The notes under the pieces are model-generated. The model searched no databases, was not told the DNA's origin, and saw nothing but the letters and a program-made list of their open reading frames with translations. From Microvirga sp. (lineage in GTDB: Bacteria > Pseudomonadota > Alphaproteobacteria > Rhizobiales > Beijerinckiaceae), in the NCBI RefSeq assembly GCF_014699075.1, contig NZ_JACXAB010000023.1, positions 1 to 64,000 of the forward strand: DNA of 64,000 bases, read 5' to 3'. Position 1 is the first letter of the stretch. Each line of letters begins with the position of its first letter. A program made the position numbers and the translations under genes. Below, one piece after another: positions 55,429 to 63,585 of the stretch.

Positions 55429-56016
55429 TCAGAGATAAGGAGGGGTGCAGGCGCTGACGACTTCGCAGACCTCTGTCCCGGTGTTGCGGAAGCGGTGCGG
55501 AATGCGGCTGTCAAACAGATAAGAGTCGCCGGATTTTAGGACCTGAACCTGGTCGCCGACAGTGACCTCAAGGGCGCCGGACAACACGATTCCGCCCTCA
55601 TGAGAGTTGTGCTCAAGCATGGTTGGCCCCGTATCGGCGCCTGGCTCATAGCGCTCGTGAAGAATCTGCAGGCCGTGCTCTCGTGCGTTGCCGACTTGCC
55701 GCAATGTCATGCGCTTCTTCTTCTTGTTGCTGATGCTCCCGAGCTTCGACGTGAGGTCGAGAAGCTCGTCCGGACAGAAGAAGACCTTGTGCCGTTCTTT
55801 CGCATCCTCTTGGAAGAAGTCGGCCATCGTCATGGACACGCCCCCCAAAATTTTGCGCAGGGATGCGACCGACGGGCTGTTCTTGTTCTGCTCGATCATC
55901 GAGATCAGTCCGTGCGTGACGCCGGCCCGGCTTGCCAACTCCCTCTGCGAGAGGCCTGCCGCGATCCTGATCTCCTTCAACCGCGCTCCGACATCAAAAT
56001 CCATCTGTTCGCTCAT
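55429..56016 (-). CDS. XRE-family regulator with C-terminal cupin (PuuR-like)
   Basis: 195 residues. Residues 10-65 are an HTH_XRE (RLKEIRIAAGLSQRELASRA, GVTHGLISMIEQNKNSPSVA); residues 110-190 a cupin_2 sensor (PGADTGPTMLEHNSHEGGIV, LKSGDSYLFDSRIPHRFRNT). The same architecture as PuuR, the putrescine-pathway repressor. It lies between the aldehyde dehydrogenase gene (same strand) and the divergent gabT-like gene, so it probably controls both. AGCGAACAGATG-like A/T-rich spacer 56017-56110 would hold its operator. Confidence 0.9.
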   Translation of the reverse strand: MSEQMDFDVGARLKEIRIAAGLSQRELASRAGVTHGLISMIEQNKNSPSVASLRKILGGVSMTMADFFQEDAKERHKVFFCPDELLDLTSKLGSISNKKKKRMTLRQVGNAREHGLQILHERYEPGADTGPTMLEHNSHEGGIVLSGALEVTVGDQVQVLKSGDSYLFDSRIPHRFRNTGTEVCEVVSACTPPYL

Positions 56017-56110
56017 ATTTGGTCAACATCGTCTCTTGAATTGCTTAAAATTCTGAGCAACCCTAGGCAAGTTGAAATCACGCTACAGTGTAGATACCGG
56101 GAGTTTCCTG

Positions 56111-57418
56111 ATGAGCGCAACGTCTGCCCTCCAGAGCCGCCAGAAGGCCGCCATCCCTCAAGGGATCGCAACCAAGACCCTCTACGCGGCGCGTGCCGAG
56201 AATGCCGAGATTTGGGACGTGGACGGCAAGCGCTACATCGATTTCGCGGCAGGAATCGCGGTCCTGAACACCGGCCACCGGCATCCAGCCGTGCTAAGGG
56301 CGGTGTCGGAGCAAGCGGAGGCCTTTACCCATACCTGCTTCCATGTCGCGCCCTATGAGAGCTACATCCGTCTGGCCGAGCGCCTGAACGCGCTCACACC
56401 CGGGCAGTTCCCCAAGAAAACGCTGCTGGTCACGACTGGAGCCGAGGCTGTCGAGAACGCCATCAAGATCGCTCGTAGGGCGACGGGGCGTTCCGCCATC
56501 ATCGCTTTCGGCGGCGCGTTCCATGGCCGCACGATGATGGGGATGGCGCTGACAGGTAAGGTGGTGCCTTACAAGAAAGGGTTCGGCCCCTTTCCGGCGG
56601 AAGTCTATCATGCGCCGTTCCCGAAAACCTTCCACGGAGTGGACCCAGCGAAGGCCATGGAGGGGCTGCGGCAACTTTTTCTGAACGATGTCGATCCGTC
56701 ACGGGTAGCCGCCATCATCGTTGAGCCAGTTCAGGGCGAGGGTGGCTTCTACATCGCGCCCGCCGAGTTCCTGAGGGAGTTGCGGGCCCTGTGCGATCAG
56801 TATGGAATCTTGCTGATCGCCGACGAGATCCAGACAGGCATCGCCCGCACCGGTCGCATGTTTGCGATCGACCATGCCGGAGTTGTTCCCGACCTCATCA
56901 CAATGGCCAAGGGGCTTGCCGGCGGTTTTCCGCTGGCCGCCGTAACAGGGCGGGCGGACATCATGGACGCCGCCGATCCTGGCGGACTGGGTGGCACCTA
57001 TGGCGGCAGCCCCATCGGAGTGGCTGCGGCGAATGCTGTCCTTGACGTGGTTGACGGCGAGAACCTGTCTGAGCGTGCGATGCAGATTGGTGATCTGATG
57101 CGCGAGCGGCTCGAGGACGTGGCGCGCCGCAACAGCCTCTCCTGCATCGGGGAGGTTCGCAATCTCGGCGCGATGGTGGCGATCGAGTTCGTCAAGAATC
57201 GCGACCCTCGCCAACCGGACAGCGCCGTGACGTCGGCCATCATCGCCAAGGCGCAGGAGAAAGGCCTGATCCTGCTCTCGTGCGGGATCGATGCCAACAT
57301 CATCCGTATTCTTGCCCCGCTGACCATCCCACTCGAGCAGGTCGAGGAAGGCCTCACAATCTTTGAGGCTGCCCTTGCCGAGGTCACCGCTTCCGACTCG
57401 GTCGCTCTGCCGGCCTGA
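56111..57418 (+). CDS. gabT: 4-aminobutyrate aminotransferase-like class III aminotransferase
   Basis: 435 residues, start 56111 behind CCGGGAGTTT. GabT family sequence: RYIDFAAGIAVLNTGHRHP, LLVTTGAEAVENAIKIARRA, FGGAFHGRTMMGMALTGK, VEPVQGEGGFYIAPAEFL, LLIADEIQTGIARTGRMFA and TMAKGLAGGFPLAAVTGR with PLP Lys267. Transfers an omega-amino group to 2-oxoglutarate. Divergent from the PuuR-like regulator, matching polyamine/GABA-type control, though the true amine substrate may differ. Confidence 0.9.
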   Translation: MSATSALQSRQKAAIPQGIATKTLYAARAENAEIWDVDGKRYIDFAAGIAVLNTGHRHPAVLRAVSEQAEAFTHTCFHVAPYESYIRLAERLNALTPGQFPKKTLLVTTGAEAVENAIKIARRATGRSAIIAFGGAFHGRTMMGMALTGKVVPYKKGFGPFPAEVYHAPFPKTFHGVDPAKAMEGLRQLFLNDVDPSRVAAIIVEPVQGEGGFYIAPAEFLRELRALCDQYGILLIADEIQTGIARTGRMFAIDHAGVVPDLITMAKGLAGGFPLAAVTGRADIMDAADPGGLGGTYGGSPIGVAAANAVLDVVDGENLSERAMQIGDLMRERLEDVARRNSLSCIGEVRNLGAMVAIEFVKNRDPRQPDSAVTSAIIAKAQEKGLILLSCGIDANIIRILAPLTIPLEQVEEGLTIFEAALAEVTASDSVALPA

Positions 57419-57529
57419 GACTGCCGCTTTCCTGAACGGAGATCCGACGGGCGCTTCCTTGCAGAGGCGCCCTTCGCCGGCCAACGTGTCGCCGTTCCCT
57501 GTCGGGCGCGGCAAGAATGCGAGAAACAA

Positions 57530-58624
57530 ATGCCCAGCGAGCTTTTTCAGCCCATCAAACTTCGCGACCTGACGCTCCCGAACCGAATCGTCATCGCGCC
57601 GATGTGCCAGTACAGCGCCGACAAGGGGAATGCCTCCGATTGGCATGTTGTGCACCTCGGCCATTTGTCTCTGTCCGGGGCCGGCCTCCTGATCATCGAG
57701 GCGACCGCGGTTGAGGCGCCCGGAAGGATCACCCCTTATTGCCTCGGCCTCTACAGTGATGAGCACGAGGAAGCCTTGGCCCGCGTTCTCAAGGTCGTCC
57801 GCTCCTACAGCGATATGCCGGTGGGGCTGCAGCTTGGGCATGCGGGTCGTAAAGCCTCGATGATGCGGCCCTCGGACGGCAGGGGAATGGTCCCGCCAGA
57901 GAAAGGTGGCTGGCAGACGAGAGCCGCCTCCGCGGCAGCCTTTTCGGACGGGTGGCCGCACCCCAAGGCAATGGACCGGCAGGCTATGGATGAGGTGATC
58001 GCCGCCTTCGTTCAGGCGACACGTCGCTGCACCCGCCTCGGCATCGATCTCCTGGAGATCCACAGCGCACACGGTTACCTTCTGAGCAGCTTCCTGTCCC
58101 CCTTGGCCAATCTCCGAACCGATCAGTATGGCGGCAGCCTTGAGAACCGGATGCGGTTCCCGCTTGAAGTATTCAAAGCCGTACGGGAGGCCTGGCCCGA
58201 GGAACGCCCGCTTGGCGTCCGTTTCAATGGGACCGATTGGATGGAAGGTGGCATTACGCCCGACGAGGCCGTGCGCTACGCCTCCGAGCTCGCAAGGCGC
58301 GGCTGCGACTACGTCGATGTATCCTCCGGCGGCAACGGCTTTGCCAAGATTCCGAATGGGCCGGGCTACCAAGTTCCTTTCGCAAGTCGCGTCAAGAGCG
58401 AGGTCGGCATCCCGACCATGGCTGTAGGTCTCATCCGCGCCGCGCAACATGCAGAAGCGATCGTTCGGGGTGGACAGGCCGATATGGTCGCGATCGGTCG
58501 GGGCTTCCTGAACGATCCGCGCTGGCCGTGGCATGCCGCTGAGGCGCTCGGGGAAAAGATCAACGTCCCTCACCAGTATGTGCGGGCGGCTGTGAGCGCT
58601 GATATCCCTGATTGGACGCGGTAG
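57530..58624 (+). CDS. NADH:flavin oxidoreductase, old yellow enzyme family (YqjM-like)
   Basis: 364 residues. Cys26 in APMCQYSADKG marks the YqjM class; LQLGHAGRKAS, His178 and His181 in EIHSAHGYLLSSFLSPLANL, RTDQYGGSLENRMRFPLEV and the phosphate-binding ADMVAIGRGFLNDPRWPW complete the FMN barrel. Reduces alpha,beta-unsaturated carbonyls or nitro compounds with NAD(P)H. 111 bp after the gabT-like gene. Confidence 0.92.
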   Translation: MPSELFQPIKLRDLTLPNRIVIAPMCQYSADKGNASDWHVVHLGHLSLSGAGLLIIEATAVEAPGRITPYCLGLYSDEHEEALARVLKVVRSYSDMPVGLQLGHAGRKASMMRPSDGRGMVPPEKGGWQTRAASAAAFSDGWPHPKAMDRQAMDEVIAAFVQATRRCTRLGIDLLEIHSAHGYLLSSFLSPLANLRTDQYGGSLENRMRFPLEVFKAVREAWPEERPLGVRFNGTDWMEGGITPDEAVRYASELARRGCDYVDVSSGGNGFAKIPNGPGYQVPFASRVKSEVGIPTMAVGLIRAAQHAEAIVRGGQADMVAIGRGFLNDPRWPWHAAEALGEKINVPHQYVRAAVSADIPDWTR

Positions 58625-59185
58625 CGCTCTCCATAGTGACCTTAAAGGCATCGGACCTTTGGGTGGACGCACCACCAGCGGCGTCGAGATGGGTCCAGGA
58701 TGGCTGGGATGCAGGATGCCTTGGATCCGGCATCTTGCCCGATGGTCTAGGATCCCGCCCCAGCCGGGTGGGATCCTTCGTCGGCCAAGTCCGGCTAGCG
58801 ATCCCAGCCATGTACGGCAATGCGCCAAGGTCTTGTGCCTCGATCGGCTTCAACAGACGCGGCACATCAGCTTGGGCGTTAGAGCGAGCCGTGCCGGTCA
58901 AGTGGCATGGCTCGGCCGGTCAGCGACAAGCGCCATCATTTCCTACTCAAGATCACGTTTGCCCTGTTCACTCATTGGCGCGTCCGCTTCCAGCGGCCTC
59001 AATTGAGGAGGCCAAGTATCACCGGGTGCAGAACCGGTTCGGTGAGCGCTCACCCTGTCGCGGGTGAACCATAGTTTTGTATCTTCCAACCCAGATCGCG
59101 GTAGCCGAACTCCTGAAACACGACATTTGCGACGAACCCCGCAGTGACGTTGACGACATTCTTATCGCCGCTGCCAAAGTCACGG
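58625..59185. other. 561-bp intergenic stretch without a convincing gene
   Basis: Between the convergent OYE-family gene and TRAP permease gene. Open frames exist but lack ribosome sites and family resemblance. It contains a long inverted repeat at 58700-58811 (see separate entry). Confidence 0.5.
58700..58811. repeat. Inverted repeat forming a large stem-loop
   Basis: ATGGCTGGGAT (58700-58710) and ATCCCAGCCAT (58801-58811) are exact complements 90 bp apart, and the interior holds further GGATCC-containing pairs. It lies about 75 bp after the OYE stop codon; it could end convergent transcripts or be a remnant repeat. Confidence 0.5.
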
Positions 59186-60478
59186 TCAAAAGAGTTTCGT
59201 CGGCAGCCAGAGCGATAGTGCAGGAAACACTGCCAAGAGGAACACGCGGACGATATCCGTGACCACAAAAGGTGTGATTGCAGTCATGACACGCGCAACG
59301 TGAATTTCGGGAGCAAAGCTGCGTACGACGAAGAGATTCACGCCAAGGGGAGGACAGATTAAGCCGATCTCGCACAGCGCGATGATCATCACGCCGAACC
59401 ATACTGGGTCGAAGCCGAGGCCGATCACGACAGGGAAGAACAGAGGCACGGTTAAGAGGATCATGGAAAGTTCTTCCATGACTGCGCCCAAGCCGATGTA
59501 GATGGCACATATGACCAGGATGACCGTGAATGGAGAGAACCCGGAATTCTGCACGAAATCCAGCAATGCCGTATGCGCACCCGAGTAGTTCAAGAACTCG
59601 GTGAAGATGACCGCTCCGATAATCAGCCCAAACACAACCGCTGTTGTCACGGCGGCGTCATAGAGCGCATCGAAAAAGATCCGCAGTGTCATGCGGCGAC
59701 GGATGATAAGCAGGAGGAGGGCTCCAGCAGCGCCAATGCCAGCCGACTCGGTTGCTGTAAACCAGCCGGCGAATATGCCCATGAGCACGAAGCAGAATAG
59801 GACAGCGACTGACCAAATGGGCTTGAGGGAGACCAAGGCATCGTGCCATGTGGCACGTTCGGACGCCGGGGCATCATTGGGCCTCCGCCACGCAACCCAC
59901 TGAACAGCGAGTAGATAGCCGAACAAACCGATAAAGCTCGGAATGATGGAGGCTGCGTAGAGCGCGCCGATGTTCGTTTCGGTCATGATGCTGTACACGA
60001 CCATGAGCGTGCTTGGAGGAATCATGATTCCAAGTGTCGATCCCGCAGCAACTGATGCCGCACCGAAACTATCTTTGTAGCCCAGTTCCCGCATCGACGG
60101 CATGGAGATCCGCCCAATCGTCGTAACAGTCGCGATGGTAGAACCACATACGGTGGCGAAGCCTGCGCTCGCTGTAATGCTTGCCATCGCCAGTCCGCCG
60201 CGACGATGGCCCATGAACAAGCGCGCGCTCCGGAATATCTCCTTAGAAACTCCTGCTCCAATCACGAAATTGCCCATGAGCACAAACAGAGGAATCACCG
60301 CGAGAGTGTAGGACATCGCGGATTCCTTCGTGATGATCGCCAACATCACGGCCGATTGCTTCCATCCGACGAGATATCCGAAGCCAATGAAGCCTGTTGC
60401 CCCGAGGGCAATCGCGATTGGGACCCGCAGGATGATGAGCAAGAAAGATAGCAGGAAACCGATTGCTGCGATGAGCAT
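59186..60478 (-). CDS. TRAP transporter large permease (DctM)
   Basis: 430 residues with about 12 membrane helices. RVPIAIALGATGFIG, IPLFVLMGNFVIGAGVSKEI, GGLAMASITASAGFATVCGS, AVAAGSTLGIMIPPSTLMVV and the C-terminal CPPLGVNLFVVRSFA are DctM signatures. Performs Na+-coupled import of acids delivered by the binding protein. Distal gene of the TRAP operon (62936-59186). Confidence 0.93.
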   Translation of the reverse strand: MLIAAIGFLLSFLLIILRVPIAIALGATGFIGFGYLVGWKQSAVMLAIITKESAMSYTLAVIPLFVLMGNFVIGAGVSKEIFRSARLFMGHRRGGLAMASITASAGFATVCGSTIATVTTIGRISMPSMRELGYKDSFGAASVAAGSTLGIMIPPSTLMVVYSIMTETNIGALYAASIIPSFIGLFGYLLAVQWVAWRRPNDAPASERATWHDALVSLKPIWSVAVLFCFVLMGIFAGWFTATESAGIGAAGALLLLIIRRRMTLRIFFDALYDAAVTTAVVFGLIIGAVIFTEFLNYSGAHTALLDFVQNSGFSPFTVILVICAIYIGLGAVMEELSMILLTVPLFFPVVIGLGFDPVWFGVMIIALCEIGLICPPLGVNLFVVRSFAPEIHVARVMTAITPFVVTDIVRVFLLAVFPALSLWLPTKLF

Positions 60479-60496
60479 AGGCAGGGCCCTTTGTTG

Positions 60497-61042
60497 TTAT
60501 CCTACCGAGATTTCTGTATCCGAACCTGGATTAGCGGTGCTGAGCAGGAACGCGACGGCGTTGAGGAAGGATAGCACCGCCATTGCGAACAGAAATGGAG
60601 CATAGGGCCATTGCAGCGTGGGTGTCATGTCGCCGTAACTCGCTGACCTTGCGGCGAGAGCCCACAACTGCCACCCGGTGATTGAATAGAGCCCAAAGCC
60701 GAGAACCGCATTAAGCACGCGTTGAAAGATATCGAGCTTCGATCCGAGCGTGGAACTCAGGAGTGTGATGACGATATGCTGGTTTCTCAGGGTGACTTGC
60801 GGAAGCATCAGAAAAATGATGAGGAAGAGCAGGAGCTCGGTAAGCTCCAGCGCGCCAGTCAAAGGTCGATTGAGGAGATTGCGACCGAGTACGTCAACCA
60901 ATGTGACACCCATTAGCACAAGCAGGAAGAGCGCAGCCGCTGTCCCGAATATGAGGTCAACTGCACGGGTCAAGCGCAAGACAAGGTATTGTAACACGGC
61001 TGCGGCTCCAAGATCGGCTGCGTGAGTGGCGCTCATCGACAT
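60497..61042 (-). CDS. TRAP transporter small permease (DctQ)
   Basis: 181 residues, four membrane helices. VTLVDVLGRNLLNRPLTGALELTELLLF is the DctQ signature; LRNQHIVITLLSSTLGSKLD and WQLWALAARSASYGDMTPTL follow. 18 bp upstream of DctM. Confidence 0.92.
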   Translation of the reverse strand: MSMSATHAADLGAAAVLQYLVLRLTRAVDLIFGTAAALFLLVLMGVTLVDVLGRNLLNRPLTGALELTELLLFLIIFLMLPQVTLRNQHIVITLLSSTLGSKLDIFQRVLNAVLGFGLYSITGWQLWALAARSASYGDMTPTLQWPYAPFLFAMAVLSFLNAVAFLLSTANPGSDTEISVG

Positions 61043-61075
61043 CTTCAGGATAGCCTGACAGCACCTAAGAAGATA

Positions 61076-61768
61076 TCAGGTTCGCCCCGTCCAATAATTG
61101 GCCTTGACGGCGGGATCATCCGCCCATGGATAAAGCCTGTATCCAGTGAATGCATCGCTTTGGCTGATCGCGTCTGACAGCCAAGCTGGCAGGGTCGTTG
61201 TATTTACGGCCTGCATGGGAGGTTGGCTTTTCCATTGCAAGACAATGGCAGCCTCCGGCCGAATTGATCTCCCAGTCGGCGCCTCTCTGCCCTTCCGCAG
61301 CAGGCGTATGTACTGAGCCCCACGGTCGCGTAGGTGGGCCCCACCTTCATCACGTAACCAAGCTGCGACTCTATCGAGGGTCAATGCATCGGCTGGGAAG
61401 CGCCATATCGTAATCCAATCGGTCACGAGCGGACGTGTGATCTCGGGATCGGGGGGATGTGACCATTGCACATGGTGGTAAGGCGTCCGCGTGTTGGTAT
61501 TCTTGCCGATGTAGTGTGGGCGATGCGGATCTGAGGCTGCAATCTGTCTATAGCGCTCAAACGCGGCGCTCTCAAATATGTCCCAGCTCGGCGCTTGATA
61601 AATATCGACGAGGGACATCGCTCCTGCAATCGCGCGATAAGACGTACATACCGTGAAGCCAGCCTCGTAAAGGTGCGGGGTATGCACGGCCGAGTACCAT
61701 TTCAAGAAGCTATCGAGGTCGCTATCGGGGAGTTCTAGCTCGACGATGTAGAAGATTGGATCACTCAT
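61076..61768 (-). CDS. Unknown protein, duplicated dimeric alpha/beta-barrel-like (paralogue B)
   Basis: 230 residues, start 61768 behind AAGGGG. Strongly similar over its whole length to the protein at 48878-49591: both share FYIVE-E-PD-L, VH--HLYEAGFT-C-SYRA-AG, VD-YQ-PSWDIFE and RYR-IAA-D--RP. It is placed inside the TRAP operon, between binding protein and DctQ, where extra genes are uncommon. Probably an enzyme acting on the imported acid. No named function. Confidence 0.75.
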   Translation of the reverse strand: MSDPIFYIVELELPDSDLDSFLKWYSAVHTPHLYEAGFTVCTSYRAIAGAMSLVDIYQAPSWDIFESAAFERYRQIAASDPHRPHYIGKNTNTRTPYHHVQWSHPPDPEITRPLVTDWITIWRFPADALTLDRVAAWLRDEGGAHLRDRGAQYIRLLRKGREAPTGRSIRPEAAIVLQWKSQPPMQAVNTTTLPAWLSDAISQSDAFTGYRLYPWADDPAVKANYWTGRT

Positions 61769-61855
61769 GGGGCACCCCTTGAAGCAACCGTCATTGGTTC
61801 TGAGCGGAGAAGGCTGAGTCGCATGCAGGACGGTCGACTGGCACGGACGCATCCT

Positions 61856-61885
61856 AACGATCGGCGGAGAAGACCGCCGATCGTT
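61856..61885 (-). terminator. Strong hairpin after TRAP binding-protein gene
   Basis: AACGATCGGCGG (61856-61867) and CCGCCGATCGTT (61874-61885): a perfect 12-bp stem with a 6-nt loop, 19 bp after the binding-protein stop. No T-tract. Third case in the window of a hairpin right behind a binding-protein gene within an operon. Confidence 0.6.
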
Positions 61886-61904
61886 GGGACATCATGTGAT
61901 GCTG

Positions 61905-62936
61905 TTAGTTCGATCCCGCCTCGATCTTTGCAATCTCGGCCCTGTGATCGGCCAGCACCTGTTCAGGATTCGCCATGCCTTTGGCTTTGGCCGCCTTGAT
62001 CCAGGCCTGCTCGACTGGTGCCAGCGCCGCCTTCAGTTGCGTCATGACCTCAGGGCTTGCCTTCTCAACAGTAAGCTTCAGCTCCTTCATCTTTTCCACC
62101 GCTTTCCGGTCCTGCTCATCGGTAACGCGAGCAATCTCGGCAGCCATATGCTCGCCGGAAATCGACATAATGGCTTCCTGATCTTTAGGACTGATGGACT
62201 TCCATTTCGCCTCATTGACGATGATGGCTTGGCTCGCGGTATAGAGCCCTCCTTTGATCTCGGTCAGGTACTTAAGCGACTCGAGGAGATTAAAGGCCTG
62301 AGCAGGTTCTCGGCTGAGGAGTGTTCCGTCCACGATCCCCGCTGCGGCGAGTTCGTAAATCTCTGTCAGCGGCTTTTGCACCGGCGTCGCGCCGATTGCC
62401 TCGACCACCGGAATAGTCGTCGCTCCCGGGGTCCGGAGTTTTGCGCCCTTGAGATCAGCAAGATTCTTCAGGATGCCCTTGTTCCACCACAGCATGCCCG
62501 GACCATGCGCCCACACGACGACGGGGACTACGCCTTCATGTTCGTTGTACGACTTGAGGTGCTTGTTGTAAGTGCGCCAGTAGGCGAGGGCATTGCTTTT
62601 CGCATTGTCGCCGAGGAATGGGAGTTCCGCGACGCCCTGAAGGGTGAAGCGGCCGGGCGAGTATCCGTGAATGATGTAGGCGACATCGGCGAGGCCATCC
62701 CGCACAACGTCAAGCTGGGTCGGTACAGTCCCAACGACTTTGGGCAAGAACTGCACTTTCACACGGCCCTGTGTGACGCGATCAACATCGCTTTGCCATT
62801 TCTGCCAAACGGCCGGGTAAAGCGCATGTGTGGTCGGCAGCCAGTTGGAGAACCGGAGCACGACCTGTGCCTGGGCTGCAGGCGAAACCAACGACAGCAC
62901 AGCTGCGGTGGCTAGTGACAGTAAGTTAAGCCTCAT
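61905..62936 (-). CDS. TRAP transporter substrate-binding protein (DctP family)
   Basis: 343 residues. Sec signal peptide 1-23 (ATAAVLSLVSPAAQAQ). DctP pattern: LRFSNWLPTTHALYPAVWQK, GRVKVQFLPKVVGTVPTQLD, DVAYIIHGYSPGRFTLQGVA, LADLKGAKLRTPGATTIPVV (Arg for the ligand carboxylate) and IYELAAAGIVDGTLL. First gene of the operon with paralogue B, DctQ and DctM. Confidence 0.92.
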   Translation of the reverse strand: MRLNLLSLATAAVLSLVSPAAQAQVVLRFSNWLPTTHALYPAVWQKWQSDVDRVTQGRVKVQFLPKVVGTVPTQLDVVRDGLADVAYIIHGYSPGRFTLQGVAELPFLGDNAKSNALAYWRTYNKHLKSYNEHEGVVPVVVWAHGPGMLWWNKGILKNLADLKGAKLRTPGATTIPVVEAIGATPVQKPLTEIYELAAAGIVDGTLLSREPAQAFNLLESLKYLTEIKGGLYTASQAIIVNEAKWKSISPKDQEAIMSISGEHMAAEIARVTDEQDRKAVEKMKELKLTVEKASPEVMTQLKAALAPVEQAWIKAAKAKGMANPEQVLADHRAEIAKIEAGSN

Positions 62937-63585
62937 AATCTCTCCTCTCTTAATGAATTCTCTTCAACTGCCGGCCGCCCTCCTGCCGGCCTGAAGCTTG
63001 GTCTAGGTCACTGGCTCACCCTCCCATGAGAGGAAGTCCGTTCTGTGCAGCTCTAGCAGAAGGCGCGTGAGCTTCATGTCGGGCACAGGGCGTCTCCGTT
63101 GCATTCCCATGGATGGGCTAAACCGAAGCGTGGGACGAGAATGATCCTCCCAGGAAGCCAGCTTGGTCGGAAGAGGTTACACACATCCAGGTCCTCTCTG
63201 TGATCCAACCGTGTGCGGAAGGTGGAAGGACGCGTCCTATGCTCAAAATACTATACAAAAGCCATCTCGTCGCAAGCTGTCTTTTTCGGCAATTGCATGA
63301 GCCTAATGTTTAAATCGTCGCCACAATTCTTGTCTCGAGAGCTTGCGATGGGCCGGCTCTATCGTGACGAGCGCTTCGCAGACCGGCCGCGAAATGTGCC
63401 CAGAATTCTGGGCACATTTCCGGAACGCTCTGTTGGGTTTGCGAGGGAGCCGCAGCGAAGCCCTAAACCCAGGTTCAACCGATCCGAGCCAAAACGTTCC
63501 CAGCATCTTGACCCATCCAGCATACACGACATGGTCAGAGGCGACGGGCTCGGCTGCACGACAGTTCCCGTCGCCGAGGCGGCGG
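62937..63585. other. 649-bp region without a convincing gene, upstream of TRAP operon
   Basis: Promoter region for the TRAP operon on the minus strand and 3' flank of the phosphotransferase gene. Short frames only; a 74-codon minus frame (63303-63527) includes KMLGTFWLGS but is not recognised. Contains a 28-bp perfect palindrome at 63392-63419. Confidence 0.5.
63392..63419. repeat. 28-bp perfect palindrome
   Basis: Left arm AAATGTGCCCAGAA and right arm TTCTGGGCACATTT are exact complements around the central AATT. About 165 bp beyond the phosphotransferase stop and 460 bp upstream of the TRAP operon start. Could be an operator or a mobile-repeat remnant. Confidence 0.6.

Noticed and set aside
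56699..58828. 709-codon minus-strand frame opposite gabT-like and OYE genes
   Set aside because: Length comes from GC-biased codon use on the sense strand; two complete enzyme genes occupy the plus strand.
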